Shown here one piece after another: positions 1 through 9,364 of a stretch of 64,000 nt of DNA. Origin of the DNA: Alphaproteobacteria bacterium (GTDB lineage Bacteria > Pseudomonadota > Alphaproteobacteria > Micropepsales > Micropepsaceae); contig JAGWNK010000012.1 of the NCBI GenBank assembly GCA_028871345.1, forward strand, positions 27,704 through 91,703. The letters are read 5' to 3'. The translations under genes were made by a program, and so were the position numbers. The notes under the pieces are model-generated. The model was not told where the DNA came from. It saw only the letters and a program-made list of their open reading frames with translations, and searched no databases. Each line of letters opens with the position of its first letter. Positions within the stretch are counted from its first letter, which is position 1.

Positions 1-1
1 A

Positions 2-52
2 GTCGTGGCCGCCTTGAAGCGCAGCGGCCGCTGGAAGGACGGCACGCCTTGA
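2..52 (+). CDS. 3' end of an unidentified gene entering from the left edge
   Basis: Reading from base 2 gives the tail VVAALKRSGRWKDGTP followed by TGA at 50-52. Sixteen residues are too few to identify a family. In many alphaproteobacteria the genes before degP / response regulator / histidine kinase / glnE are cytochrome c maturation genes (ccmH/cycL), so this may be the tail of such a gene. That is inference from gene order, not from the peptide. Confidence 0.3.
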   Translation, partial: VVAALKRSGRWKDGTP

Positions 53-67
53 CAGCCCTTGACCCTG

Positions 68-97
68 TTGCCATGTCCTGGGCATGGCGCGTTATAG
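68..97 (+). promoter_or_regulatory. Candidate promoter of the degP-type gene
   Basis: TTGCCA (68-73) and TTATAG (92-97) are 18 bases apart, about 120 bases before the degP start. The spacer holds a short inverted repeat, CCATG/CATGG. The match is modest and untested. Confidence 0.35.
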
Positions 98-219
98 GTT
101 CATTATTCTTCAGGGCCTCGGCGCCGTGATTGCCTCTTCTTCATGTTCAAGAAAGAATTGAGCAATCTCGATGGCGTAAGGCTAGCGTGTCGGCTCTCCC
201 AGTATGGAGAAGGTACATC

Positions 220-1782
220 ATGCGGAAAGATCAAGTCGTGGATTTCGTGAAGCGGAACAGGCGTTTGGTGGCAGCGTCGTCGGCTGCCGGTGTCATCTTG
301 GTGAGTTTCGGCGCGTTTGCGCTGCTGCCGGAGCGGGCGCCGACGCCGATTTCAACCAGCGCCGTGCGCTATGCCGAGAACCGGTCCGACCGCGCCGAAC
401 CGCCCCGCATGGTGGAGAGCGGCTCGCCCTTCAGCTTCGCCGATCTTGTCGAGCGCGTCAGTCCGGCGGTCGTCAGCATCACGGCCGACGAGATTCAACA
501 GGTCAACAGCCAGATCCCGGACAATATCCCCGATCCCTTCTTCCGCCAGTTTTTCCGGCAGTTCGGCCAGCCTCAGGTGCAGCCGCAAACGCAGCGCGCC
601 GTGTCGATGGGGTCGGGCTTCATCATCGACAAGTCCGGCTTGATCGTGACCAACAATCACGTCATCGACGGCTCCAAGAAGATCACGGTGAAGTTGCCTG
701 ACGGGCGCAGCTTCGAGGCCAAGCTGGTCGGCACCGATCCGGCGACCGACGTCGCGCTTCTCAAGGTCCATCCCGACAAACCGCTGCCGACCGTCGAGTT
801 TGGCAATGACCGCCAGCTGCGCGTCGGCGACTGGGTGGTTGCGGTGGGCAATCCATTCGGACTGTCGAACACCGTGACCGCCGGCATTGTCTCGTCGATC
901 GGGCGCGACATCAACAACGACCAGCCCTATACGGACTTCATCCAGATCGACGCGCCGATCAACCGCGGCAATTCCGGCGGCCCGACCTTCGATCTGCACG
1001 GGCAGGTCGTCGGCATGAACTCGATGATCTTCTCGCCGTCGGGCGGCAGCGTCGGCATCGGCTTCGCCATCCCGGCCTCCACCATCAAGGATGTGGTGGC
1101 GCAGCTTGAGGCGCACGGCCATGTCGCGCGCGGCTGGCTCGGCGTCCAAATCCAGAGCGTGACGCCCGAGATGGCGGCTTCGCTCGGCCTCACCCAGCCC
1201 AAGGGGGCGATCGTCGCCGGTATCGTGCCGGACAGCCCGGCGGCTCGCGCCGGCTTGCGCCAGGGTGATGTCGTCCTCGGTGTGAACGGTCACGAGATCG
1301 AAGACTCCCGCGACATGACCCATCGCGTCGCGCAGCTTCCGGCCGGCAAGTCCGCGAACTTTGCGATCTATCGCGATGGGAAGAGGGACAATGTGGCGAT
1401 CGTCATCGGCCTCAAGAAGGAGGACCAGATGGCGTCACTCGGCCAGCAGCAGGGGCCGGAGTCCCCGGCGGCAGCCGTGACCGGCAAGGCCATGGGATTG
1501 GCACTGTCGGCCGTCACGCCCGATGTGCGTCGCGCTTACAATCTCGGCGACAGCGTCCAAGGTGTTCTGGTCACCAAGGTTGATCCCGACAGCGACGCTG
1601 CCGACAAGGGCTTGCAGCCCGGCGACATTCTCCTGTCGGTCAACAATCATGCGGTGCGTTCGCCGCAGGACGTCGAGAAGAGCGTCGCTGCGGCGCATTC
1701 TGCCGGCCGCAAGAGCATGCTTCTATTGGTATCGAGCGACGGCACCTCGCATTTCGTCGCGGTGGACATCGGTAAGACCTGA
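220..1782 (+). CDS. degP: DegP/HtrA-type periplasmic serine endoprotease
   Basis: A 520-residue Do-like protease that degrades or refolds misfolded envelope proteins. Residues ~14-36 form an uncleaved-looking signal anchor. The trypsin-like domain shows the triad His148 (TNNHV), Asp177 (ATDVAL) and Ser252 (GNSGGP). Two PDZ domains follow, at about 310-405 and 420-515, the normal DegP/DegQ layout. The ATG at 220 is chosen because GGAGAAGG lies just upstream; an in-frame start at 130 would add 30 residues without a good ribosome site. The two-component pair follows after a terminator-like hairpin. This order, ending in glnE, is common in alphaproteobacteria. DegP versus DegQ cannot be separated from sequence alone. 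Confidence 0.93.
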   Translation: MRKDQVVDFVKRNRRLVAASSAAGVILVSFGAFALLPERAPTPISTSAVRYAENRSDRAEPPRMVESGSPFSFADLVERVSPAVVSITADEIQQVNSQIPDNIPDPFFRQFFRQFGQPQVQPQTQRAVSMGSGFIIDKSGLIVTNNHVIDGSKKITVKLPDGRSFEAKLVGTDPATDVALLKVHPDKPLPTVEFGNDRQLRVGDWVVAVGNPFGLSNTVTAGIVSSIGRDINNDQPYTDFIQIDAPINRGNSGGPTFDLHGQVVGMNSMIFSPSGGSVGIGFAIPASTIKDVVAQLEAHGHVARGWLGVQIQSVTPEMAASLGLTQPKGAIVAGIVPDSPAARAGLRQGDVVLGVNGHEIEDSRDMTHRVAQLPAGKSANFAIYRDGKRDNVAIVIGLKKEDQMASLGQQQGPESPAAAVTGKAMGLALSAVTPDVRRAYNLGDSVQGVLVTKVDPDSDAADKGLQPGDILLSVNNHAVRSPQDVEKSVAAAHSAGRKSMLLLVSSDGTSHFVAVDIGKT

Positions 1783-1833
1783 GTTTGTTGCGTACCGGGC
1801 CTCGTTCTTGCGTAACAGGACGGTGCCCGGCCC

Positions 1834-1892
1834 CCGCGCCGGTGGTGGCGGCCCCATCCCCCCGTTGCTGCCGCCGGCGCGGACCCTTTTTT
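1834..1892 (+). terminator. Rho-independent terminator after degP
   Basis: CCGCGCCGG (1834-1842) pairs perfectly with CCGGCGCGG (1874-1882), and ACCC then TTTTTT (1887-1892) follows. The 31-base interior can itself pair partly. It lies between degP and the response regulator, so the regulator probably has separate or read-through expression. Confidence 0.6.
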
Positions 1893-1913
1893 CACCAATG
1901 AGCGGAGGCGGGC

Positions 1914-2588
1914 ATGCGCATCCTCGTCGTTGAAGACGATCTCGAGGCGCAGCGCTATTTGGTCAACGGGCTGAAGGAAGCCGGGCATGTCGTCGACGAT
2001 GCCGCCGACGGCGATACCGGCCTGACGCTCGCCTTGTCGCGCCCCTACGATGTCGCGATCATCGACCGCATGCTGCCCAGGATGGACGGCCTCAACGTGG
2101 TGGCCGAGATGCGCGAGCATGGCAACACCATGCCGGTCCTGTTCCTCAGCGCCTTGTCGGAAGTTGATGACCGCGTGAAGGGGCTCAAGGCCGGCGGCGA
2201 CGACTATCTGACCAAGCCTTACGCCTTCGTGGAGCTGTTGGCGCGCATCGACGCCCTGATGCGGCGGCGCTCGCCGTCGTCGGTCAAGACCAAGCTGTCG
2301 GTGGGCGATCTCGAGCTTGATCTTCTGACGCGCACGGCGACGCGGGCGGGGCGGGCCATCGATCTGCAGCCGCGCGAGTTCCGCCTGCTCGAATATCTCA
2401 TGCGCCATGCCGGGCAGGTGGTGACGCGCACGATGCTGCTCGAGAGCGTGTGGGAATACCATTTCGATCCTCAGACCAACGTCATCGACGTGCATGTGTC
2501 GCGACTGCGCGCCAAGATCGACAAGGGCTTTGAGGCGCCGCTGCTCCATACCATCCGCGGCGCGGGCTACATGATCCGTGCGCGGTAG
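1914..2588 (+). CDS. OmpR/PhoB-family response regulator
   Basis: A 224-residue two-domain regulator. The receiver domain (1-~120) has acidic residues VVEDD near the N-terminus, phosphoacceptor Asp51 (AIIDRMLPRMDG) and the Lys of LTKPYAF. The winged-helix DNA-binding domain (~130-222) ends in VDVHVSRLRAKID and a typical IRGAGYMI tail. It resembles the TctD/QseB group. Start is ATG with GGAGG upstream. It overlaps the kinase gene by 11 bases, so the two are translationally coupled. Linkage to degP suggests envelope-stress sensing, but the target genes are not shown here. Confidence 0.93.
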   Translation: MRILVVEDDLEAQRYLVNGLKEAGHVVDDAADGDTGLTLALSRPYDVAIIDRMLPRMDGLNVVAEMREHGNTMPVLFLSALSEVDDRVKGLKAGGDDYLTKPYAFVELLARIDALMRRRSPSSVKTKLSVGDLELDLLTRTATRAGRAIDLQPREFRLLEYLMRHAGQVVTRTMLLESVWEYHFDPQTNVIDVHVSRLRAKIDKGFEAPLLHTIRGAGYMIRAR

Positions 2589-3990
2589 CGACCTCCGCCA
2601 CTGGGTGCCTGGCATTTTTCACACCCAGGCCTTCCGCATTGTCCTCGTCTATGTCTTCGTGTTCGCCGTGTCGGCCACGGCGCTGGTGGGCTTCACCTAC
2701 TGGTATACCGAGCGGTCGCTGGACGCGCAGACGGACCAGATTGTCGATGCCGAGCTGTCGGAACTCTCCGATCGTTACCTGCGCCTCGGTCTGCTGGGGC
2801 TGATCGACGAAGTCGACAATCGCTGGATGCACGGCGGCACCAGCCTTTACATCCTTGCCGATGCCAGCGGTCAGCGCATTACGGGCAACCTTCTGCAGTG
2901 GCCGAGTGGAGTCCAGCGCACCGGCGATTTCGCCGAATTCGATTATCAGCGCACGGTTCAGGGCAACCTGGTGACGCGCCGCGCTCGCGGCGAGGCCGTC
3001 GTGCTGGCGGGCAGCTTCCGGCTTCTGGTCGCCCGCGACGTCTATGAACGGCATCTGACGCGCCGGCTGTTCACCACGACTTTGCCTTGGAGCGTCGGCT
3101 TGATGCTGCTCTTCGGCCTCGTCGGTGGCGCCCTGATGAGCCGCAATGTTCTGCGACGCCTCGACTCCATCAACCGCACGAGCGCGGAAATCGTGGCAGG
3201 CGATTTCTCGCGCCGCGTGCCGCTCACCGATGCCCACGACGAGTTCGACGCCCTTGCCGAAAATCTCAACCGCATGCTGGATCGCATCGAGCGGCTGATG
3301 AAGGGCATGCGCGAAGTCGTGGACTCCGTGGCGCACGATCTGCGCACGCCGCTCAACCGGCTGCGCAATCGGCTCGAGGAAACGCAGCGCAAGCTTGAGG
3401 CCGACAGTCCGTTCCAGGAGGAGATCGACGCCGCCATCGCCGAGACGGATCGCCTGATCGGCACCTTCAACGCCCTGCTTCTGATCGCCGAGGCGGATTC
3501 GGGGGCGGCGCGCGGCGCCATGACCGCGATCGATCTGCGCGCGGTCGTCGCCGATGTCGCCGAACTCTATGCTCCGCTGGCGGAGGAGAAGAACGTGGCG
3601 CTGGAAGTCCTGCCGGCCGGCGCGCTCAGCGTCGAGGGCAACCGCAGCCTGATCAGCCAGGCGTTGGCCAATCTCATCGACAACGCCATCAAGTACACGC
3701 CGGACGGCGGACGCATTGCCGTCTCCCTCGGTGAAACGCCGTCAGGCATCGATCTGGCGGTGGCGGATACGGGACCCGGTATTCCGGCTTCGGAGCGCGC
3801 CAGGGTCTTGGAACGGTTTGTCCGGCTCGAATCGAGCCGGAACTCGCCGGGCACCGGCCTGGGCCTCAGCCTCGTGGCGGCCGTCGCCAAGCTTCATGGC
3901 GCCCAGCTCACGTTGGGTGACGCCGAGCCCGGCCTCAAGGCCACTCTCTCCTTTCCGCGCGCGCGCAAATCGCGCGAGATCGGCGAATAA
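2578..3990 (+). CDS. Sensor histidine kinase, partner of the upstream regulator
   Basis: A 470-residue membrane kinase starting at GTG 2578. There are transmembrane helices at about 15-38 and 163-190, enclosing a periplasmic sensor of ~125 residues with no recognised domain. A HAMP linker follows (~190-242), then HisKA with His253 (VAHDLRTPLNRLRN) and a HATPase domain with N-box NLIDNAIKYTPDG, DTGPGIP and GTGLGLSLV. All ATP-binding motifs are intact, so it should be active. Its ligand is unknown. Confidence 0.93.
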   Translation: MRGSDLRHWVPGIFHTQAFRIVLVYVFVFAVSATALVGFTYWYTERSLDAQTDQIVDAELSELSDRYLRLGLLGLIDEVDNRWMHGGTSLYILADASGQRITGNLLQWPSGVQRTGDFAEFDYQRTVQGNLVTRRARGEAVVLAGSFRLLVARDVYERHLTRRLFTTTLPWSVGLMLLFGLVGGALMSRNVLRRLDSINRTSAEIVAGDFSRRVPLTDAHDEFDALAENLNRMLDRIERLMKGMREVVDSVAHDLRTPLNRLRNRLEETQRKLEADSPFQEEIDAAIAETDRLIGTFNALLLIAEADSGAARGAMTAIDLRAVVADVAELYAPLAEEKNVALEVLPAGALSVEGNRSLISQALANLIDNAIKYTPDGGRIAVSLGETPSGIDLAVADTGPGIPASERARVLERFVRLESSRNSPGTGLGLSLVAAVAKLHGAQLTLGDAEPGLKATLSFPRARKSREIGE

Positions 3991-4014
3991 CAGGCAATTG
4001 CCGCGACTCGATCT

Positions 4015-6924
4015 GTGGACCTAATATTGGACTCGATGAAGTTCGCCTTTTCCGCTGCATCGCTGCCCAAGCCCTTCGATTCTGCGCGCGCCGCTCGCAC
4101 CTTCGAGCGGTTGGCGGAGCTGGGATACCGGCCGCAGGGCGATGTCGCCGCCTTGCTCGAGGGGGCCTTTGGCAACAGTCCGTTCCTCTGCCGCCTGGCG
4201 CTGCGCGAGCACGCCTTGCTGGACAAGCTGTTCGCCGATGGGCCGGCAGTCGTCGTCGAGCAGGCTATCAGCGATGCGTCTGCCGCTGCACGATGCAACA
4301 AAGAAACCGAGGCAATGAAGTGCCTGCGCGAATCAAAGCGGCGCGCCGCCCTCGCCATTGCGCTGGCCGACATCGCTGAGGTCTGGCCGCTCAACGAGGT
4401 GACGTGTGCCTTGACCCGGTTCGCCGACGCGGCGGTGCGCGGTGCCCTGGGTTTCGCCTTGCGTGAAGCGTCTTGCGGGACCCCGCTCGAAGGCCAGGAC
4501 GGCACCGCGCTTGAGGCGTCGACCGGACTCGTCGTCCTCGCCATGGGAAAATACGGCGCCTTCGAGCTCAATTATTCCAGCGACATCGATCTCATTGTCT
4601 TCTACGAGTCGGAGCGCTTCCCGTTCCAGAAGCGAGGCGATCCCCGCGGCGCCGCCGTCGATATCGTCAAGAAGCTCGTCAAATTGATCGGCGAGATTAC
4701 CGTCGACGGTTACGTGTTCCGTGTCGATTTGCGGCTGCGCCCGGACGCGGGCGCCACCCAGATCGCGATCTCGACCGAGGCGGCCGAGGCCTATTACGAG
4801 GGCATGGGTCAGAACTGGGAGCGTGCCGCCATGATCAAGGCGCGCCCCTGCGCCGGCGATCTCGGCGCCGGCGGTCGGTTCATCGCCGCCATCGAACCTT
4901 TCGTGTGGCGCCGCAATCTGGACTTTGCCGCGATCGAAGACATCCATTCGATCAAGCGGCAGATCCACGCCCATCGCGGCCATCATGAGATCGCGGTGGC
5001 CGGCCACAACATCAAGCTCGGCCGCGGCGGCATCCGCGAGATAGAATTTTTCGTGCAGACCCAGCAGCTGATCCTCGGCGGACGCGATCCGAGCCTCAGA
5101 CGGCGCGGCACGCTTGATGCCCTCGCGGCGCTGCTGTCAAAGGACCGTGTCAGTGAAGCGGCGGCCGACGATCTTGCGGAATCGTACCGTTTCCTGCGCA
5201 CGCTCGAGCATCGCCTGCAGATGGTGGAGGACGAGCAGACGCACACGGTTCCGAAGTCGGACGAGGGCGTCGCACATATTGCGGCCTTCCTGGGTTTTCG
5301 TACGACTGAAATGTTCGCGGCGGCGCTGAGGCAGGAGCTGGAGACCGTGCAGGGCCATTACGCGCGGCTGTTCGAACGCGCCGCCCCCTTGGCCGCGGAC
5401 AGCGGCAGTCTGGTCTTCACCGGCGTCGAGGACGATCCAGAGACGCTGCAGACGCTAGTGCGCATGGGCTATCGCGACGCGGCCCATGTTTCGAGCGCCA
5501 TCCGGGGCTGGCACCACGGTCGCATCCGCGCCATGCGCAGCTCGAGAGCCCGTGAGCTCCTGACCAAGCTGGTGCCTGCGCTGCTGGCGGCGCTTGCCGC
5601 CACGGCTGATCCCGACGCCGCCTTCGCCCAGTTCGATCGCTTCCTCACCAACTTGCCGGCCGGCGTACAGCTGTTCTCGCTGCTCTTGGCGCATTCGGAG
5701 ATGCTGCGCCTGCTGGCCGAAGTGATGGGGTCTGCACCGCGGCTGGCCCAGCATCTGTCGCGCGCCCCATCGACGCTTGATGCCCTGCTCGACCCCGGGT
5801 TCCTGCACGCCTTGCCCGACCGCAAGGCGCTCGACGTCCAGTTTGACGCCCTGATCGCGCGCGCCGGCGGTTATGAAGGGGCGCTCGATGCCGCGCGCCG
5901 CTTCGCCAAGGAGCAGATATTCCGCGTCGGCGTGCAGGTGATCGAAGGTACGGCGCCTGCCGATGCGGCCGGCCCCGCCTTTGCGTCCGTCGCCGAATGC
6001 ATCACTTGCGGTCTCCTTGATCGCGTGGACGAGGAGCTGGCGGCCTCGGCAGGCATGGTGCGTGCCGGTGCGTTCGCCGTCATAGCGATGGGCAAGCTCG
6101 GTGGGCGCGAGATGACCGCCGGGAGCGACCTCGACCTGATCTTCGTCTACGACGCACCCGCCGACGTGGAGGCCTCGAACGGTCCGAAGCCGTTGGCGAC
6201 GAGCCTCTATTACGGGCGGCTGGCGCAGCGGCTGATCGCGGCGCTCACCGTGCCCACCGCGGAAGGCGTGCTCTACGAGGTTGACATGCAGCTCAGGCCC
6301 ACGGGCAACAAGGGACCTGTCGCCGTGAGCCTCGAATCCTTCAGGCGCTATCATGAAGCGGAGTCCTGGACCTGGGAACGCATGGCGCTGACGCGCGCGC
6401 GCCTCATCGCCGGCCCTTCCGAGTTGCGCGAGAACCTCGAGGCGATCATCCGTACCACGCTCTGCCGGCCGGTGGCGTGGTCCACGCTGCGCGGTGATGC
6501 GCGCGAGATGCGCGCCAAGGTCGCCGCGCAGTACCGGGGTCGCAATCCCTGGGACCTCAAATACGCGCCCGGCGGGCTGATGGACATCGAGTTCACCGTG
6601 CAGACGCTGCAGCTGCGCCACGCGCCCGACGCCCCGGACCTGCTGTCGCCGAACACCCTCGACGCGCTCCACCGGCTCGAGCGGGCGGGCGCCTTGGAGG
6701 CGGATGCCGCCGCCGACTTGGCCGATGCCGCGCGGTTGCAGCACGCGCTGGCGCAGACGCTTCGCATCGCGCTCGAAGGCCCTCTGGACCCCGACGCGGC
6801 GACCCCCGGCCTCAAGATGCTGCTGGCGCGCGCCGCCGGGCTTGAAAGCTTCGAGGAAGTCCAGCGCCGCTTGGCCCATGTGCAGGCGGCCGCCCGGCGG
6901 CAGTTCGAGCGGGCGCTGGGTTAG
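4015..6924 (+). CDS. glnE: Bifunctional glutamine synthetase adenylyltransferase / adenylyl-removing enzyme
   Basis: A 969-residue protein that adenylylates and deadenylylates glutamine synthetase in answer to PII, tuning ammonia assimilation. The duplicated GlnE architecture is complete. The N-terminal removase half has GKYGAFELNYSSDIDLIVFY and the C-terminal transferase half has GKLGGREMTAGSDLDLIF, each followed by a helical regulatory domain. Length is normal. The start is GTG 4015; ATG 4036 is an alternative giving MKFAFSAAS. It lies 24 bases after the histidine kinase and may share its transcript. Confidence 0.96.
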   Translation: MDLILDSMKFAFSAASLPKPFDSARAARTFERLAELGYRPQGDVAALLEGAFGNSPFLCRLALREHALLDKLFADGPAVVVEQAISDASAAARCNKETEAMKCLRESKRRAALAIALADIAEVWPLNEVTCALTRFADAAVRGALGFALREASCGTPLEGQDGTALEASTGLVVLAMGKYGAFELNYSSDIDLIVFYESERFPFQKRGDPRGAAVDIVKKLVKLIGEITVDGYVFRVDLRLRPDAGATQIAISTEAAEAYYEGMGQNWERAAMIKARPCAGDLGAGGRFIAAIEPFVWRRNLDFAAIEDIHSIKRQIHAHRGHHEIAVAGHNIKLGRGGIREIEFFVQTQQLILGGRDPSLRRRGTLDALAALLSKDRVSEAAADDLAESYRFLRTLEHRLQMVEDEQTHTVPKSDEGVAHIAAFLGFRTTEMFAAALRQELETVQGHYARLFERAAPLAADSGSLVFTGVEDDPETLQTLVRMGYRDAAHVSSAIRGWHHGRIRAMRSSRARELLTKLVPALLAALAATADPDAAFAQFDRFLTNLPAGVQLFSLLLAHSEMLRLLAEVMGSAPRLAQHLSRAPSTLDALLDPGFLHALPDRKALDVQFDALIARAGGYEGALDAARRFAKEQIFRVGVQVIEGTAPADAAGPAFASVAECITCGLLDRVDEELAASAGMVRAGAFAVIAMGKLGGREMTAGSDLDLIFVYDAPADVEASNGPKPLATSLYYGRLAQRLIAALTVPTAEGVLYEVDMQLRPTGNKGPVAVSLESFRRYHEAESWTWERMALTRARLIAGPSELRENLEAIIRTTLCRPVAWSTLRGDAREMRAKVAAQYRGRNPWDLKYAPGGLMDIEFTVQTLQLRHAPDAPDLLSPNTLDALHRLERAGALEADAAADLADAARLQHALAQTLRIALEGPLDPDAATPGLKMLLARAAGLESFEEVQRRLAHVQAAARRQFERALG

Positions 6925-7156
6925 ACGGAGGTGCGCGGGCGGGCGCCACCGGCTTGCCGGGAGCCGAGGATTGTCGGGTTCTCAGGCCTCGGCGGACGGC
7001 GCACGCCCCGCCGGGGGCTGCCGCCAACATGGCCGGCCGGTTGTATCTGCCCGCCGGAATTGCCTTTGGCCTGCCGGATGAATGGCGTTGACCAAGGGTG
7101 CGCCGACGACTTGAATCCGGGCCGAGGCTGGGCCATAACCCGCCTCCCACTTGGAC

Positions 7157-7231
7157 GCGGGCGTAGCTCAGGGGTAGAGCATAACCTTGCCAAGGTTAGG
7201 GTCGGGCGTTCGATTCGCCTCGCCCGCTCCA
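7157..7231 (+). tRNA. tRNA-Gly (anticodon GCC)
   Basis: A full cloverleaf is visible. The acceptor GCGGGCG pairs with CGCCCGC, the D-arm is GCTC..GAGC, the anticodon loop is TTGCCAA (anticodon GCC), and the T-arm is GGGCG-TTCGATT-CGCCT with one G-U pair. CCA is encoded at 7229-7231. The gene stands alone and is followed by a terminator. Confidence 0.98.
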
Positions 7232-7262
7232 AGTAGATCAAGAAAATCAAAGATTTGTCTGA

Positions 7263-7284
7263 GGGCGCGCCAAGCGCCCTTTTT
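7263..7284 (+). terminator. Rho-independent terminator of tRNA-Gly
   Basis: GGGCGC (7263-7268) and GCGCCC (7274-7279) enclose GCCAA and are followed by TTTTT, about 30 bases after the tRNA. I see no gene from here to 7467. Confidence 0.85.
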
Positions 7285-7467
7285 GCTGTCCGCGCCGGGG
7301 AAGCATCGCGAGAGCGACCGGCGGGCGATCAGCTTGGCGCGAACGTGGGGCTGAAAGGAACGTCCTGCTCAGGGGCCGACAAAGCCTCTATTTCCTTCCT
7401 CGCAACGATCCCGCAGCGGATACCCCACATCGGCGATGATGCCGCAGGGCGGCGAACGCAATGGGGC

Positions 7468-7505
7468 TTGTCACCAGCTAAAAGAAATATCTAGTATATA
7501 TGTTA
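7468..7505 (+). promoter_or_regulatory. Candidate promoter and AT-rich operator of the NO-detoxification module
   Basis: TTGTCA (7468-7473), an 18-base spacer and TAGTAT (7492-7497) form a plausible sigma-70 promoter. The AT-rich stretch AATATCTAGTATATATG, centred on CTAG, overlaps the -10. In this context an NsrR-like repressor is the obvious candidate ligand. The link is inference, since the sequence does not match the enterobacterial NsrR consensus closely. Confidence 0.4.
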
Positions 7506-7527
7506 TAGGCAACGACCTCAGGCGGCG

Positions 7528-8886
7528 GTGCGTCACATGTTCGGATCGGTGGTTTCCCGCTGGACCATGCTTCACTTCTGGGCGGCGTTCGGTTTGTTCG
7601 CGCTGGCCCAAGCGGCGATGGCGCTGGGATTTGCCTATCCTGACGTGCCGCTGTTCGCCCCCACGACATTGGCTGTCGTGCATCTTCTCACCATCGGCTG
7701 GATCACCGTGCTGATGTTGGGAGCCCTGCATCAGTTTCTGCCCGTCATCACGGCCCAGAGGATCGTGGCCGGCAGATCGGCGCTGATCTCGCTGGTCGCC
7801 ATCCTCGGCGGCCTGTGCGGTATGGAAGCGGGCTTCCTCGCGATGGGCGGGGTGTTGCCGATGGCCTGTCTGATATGCCTTCCGGTCGGCGGCACGTTGG
7901 TGCTCGTCGGCCTGGTCACGGCGTCGGGCGTGCTCGCCCGGATTTTGTGGCGCACGCGGCCGCTTCCCTTCTCGGCGCGCTTCGTCGCCGTGGGGCTCGT
8001 CTTTCTGCTCGTCACGGCCGCGATGGGGATCGTGATGGGCCTGGTGTTCGCTTACCCGGACCTGGTGCCGTGGCCCGAGGCACTCTCGACCGGCTTCCAT
8101 CTGCACCTGCTGGCCGGGCTCGTCGGCTGGTTCACTTTGACGGCCATCGGCGTCAGCTATCGGCTGCTCAGCATGTTCACGCTGGCGCCGGAGGAGCGGG
8201 GTGGGATCGGTACCGCCGTCTTCGTGCTGAGCGCCGGCGGCACAGCAGCGGCGTGGCTCATCGGCCTTGCCAATGCCGCGGGCTTGGCCGTTCCGGGCGA
8301 GACGGCTGCCCTTGGCGCGGCCGCAACGGGCGTTGCGCTCTACTTCGTCGACATGATCCGGCTCTATCGCGCGCGCCGCCGCCGCAAACTTGAGCTCAAC
8401 ACATCCATGGCCGTGCCGCCGCTTGCTGCATTTGCGGCCTGTCTCGTGGGAGTGTTGGCGATTGCCGCGGGAGATGATGCCTTCATTGGGCCGGTCGCTT
8501 ATCTCTTCATTTTTGGCTGGCTGTCCGGTCTGGGGCTCAGTCAGCTCTACAAGATCGTCCCGTTCCTCACCTGGCTGCAGCGCTATGGCCATCTCCTCGG
8601 CAAGCAGGACGTACCACGCGTCCAGGACCTGGTCGATGAGCATCGCGACCGGCCGTGGTTCTGGCTCTATTTTGCGGCCGTTGCCTTCGGATTCCTCGCG
8701 GGCCTGGCTGGCTGGACGTTGGTCTGGCGCCTTGCCATCGCGACACACCTCGCGGCCACGCTGATGATTGCGCGGGCCCTTTGGCTCGCGCGGCGGCCTC
8801 AAGCTCCAACCTTGGGTCGGGAAAGGCCCATGGGACCGCGCCATTTCGGCATTCTTCCCTATCCGCACGGAGGTACTGTTCGATGA
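7528..8886 (+). CDS. Polytopic membrane protein resembling heme-copper oxidase subunit I, in an NO reductase cluster
   Basis: A 452-residue, almost wholly hydrophobic protein with about 12 membrane helices. Conserved-looking histidines lie in hydrophobic segments: VVHLLTIGW, HQFLPVI and GFHLHLLAGLVGW. This suggests heme or metal ligands, as in the heme-copper-oxidase-like proteins found beside NO reductases; NnrS is a functionally similar family. I cannot assign a reaction. The start is GTG 7528, with ATG 7537 as an alternative. The last bases overlap the next gene as ATGA, so it heads a coupled operon running to 10133. A role in NO metabolism or heme handling is inferred from context. Confidence 0.75.
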   Translation: MRHMFGSVVSRWTMLHFWAAFGLFALAQAAMALGFAYPDVPLFAPTTLAVVHLLTIGWITVLMLGALHQFLPVITAQRIVAGRSALISLVAILGGLCGMEAGFLAMGGVLPMACLICLPVGGTLVLVGLVTASGVLARILWRTRPLPFSARFVAVGLVFLLVTAAMGIVMGLVFAYPDLVPWPEALSTGFHLHLLAGLVGWFTLTAIGVSYRLLSMFTLAPEERGGIGTAVFVLSAGGTAAAWLIGLANAAGLAVPGETAALGAAATGVALYFVDMIRLYRARRRRKLELNTSMAVPPLAAFAACLVGVLAIAAGDDAFIGPVAYLFIFGWLSGLGLSQLYKIVPFLTWLQRYGHLLGKQDVPRVQDLVDEHRDRPWFWLYFAAVAFGFLAGLAGWTLVWRLAIATHLAATLMIARALWLARRPQAPTLGRERPMGPRHFGILPYPHGGTVR

Positions 8887-9122
8887 CTGAGAATTCTCTT
8901 GTGACCGTCGACGTTCGCGAGACGTTGAAAGCAGGCGGAGAACCCTTCTCCGACATCATGAAGGCCGTGGCGGCGCTCAAACCGGGGCAGGGGGTCAAGC
9001 TGCTTGCCATCTTCAAGCCGGTGCCGCTGTTCGCGGTGATGGCCGAGAAGGGCTTCAGACACAGCGAGCGCGAAATCGGAGGCGGCGACTGGGAGGTCAT
9101 CTTCACGCCGGCCGGCGCTTGA
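8883..9122 (+). CDS. DUF2249 protein, copy 1
   Basis: A 79-residue protein that is almost entirely one DUF2249 domain: VDVRETL at the N-terminus, a GQGVKLLAIFKPVPLFAVMAE core and a final WEVIF strand. DUF2249 is a small TusA/SirA-like alpha/beta fold, often encoded near nitric oxide and denitrification genes; its biochemistry is not settled. The TusA catalytic cysteine is absent. The start ATG overlaps the upstream stop (ATGA). It is the first of three divergent DUF2249 copies within 1.3 kb. Confidence 0.85.
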   Translation: MTENSLVTVDVRETLKAGGEPFSDIMKAVAALKPGQGVKLLAIFKPVPLFAVMAEKGFRHSEREIGGGDWEVIFTPAGA

Positions 9123-9139
9123 TCTGCCGGGTGCCGTCC

Positions 9140-9364
9140 ATGATCCGTCTCGATTTACGCGACCTCGAGCCGCCCGAGCCGATGCGGCGGGCACTCGAAG
9201 CGGTGGAGGGCCTCGGCCTCAGCGACGTCCTCGAGATCGTCACCGATCGCGAACCGATGCTGCTGCACAGAGAACTTGAGCGGCGCGGCCACCGCTACGT
9301 AGCCAGCTGCTTAAATGGGGGCTTCACGACTACCGTTCGCCGCGCCAGGGAGACGAAGCCATGA
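9140..9364 (+). CDS. DUF2249 protein, copy 2
   Basis: A 74-residue DUF2249 domain: LDLRDLEPPEPMRRALEAVE, then the LEIVTDREPMLLHRELERRG core. ATG 9140 is chosen; an in-frame TTG at 9119 would add seven residues not typical of the domain. It overlaps the following MIP18-type gene by ATGA. It is only distantly similar to copies 1 and 3, so the copies probably have different partners. Confidence 0.83.
   Translation: MIRLDLRDLEPPEPMRRALEAVEGLGLSDVLEIVTDREPMLLHRELERRGHRYVASCLNGGFTTTVRRARETKP

Noticed and set aside
7157..7284. tRNA-Gly as the attachment site of an integrated island
   Set aside because: No integrase gene and no repeated tRNA 3' end were seen downstream.
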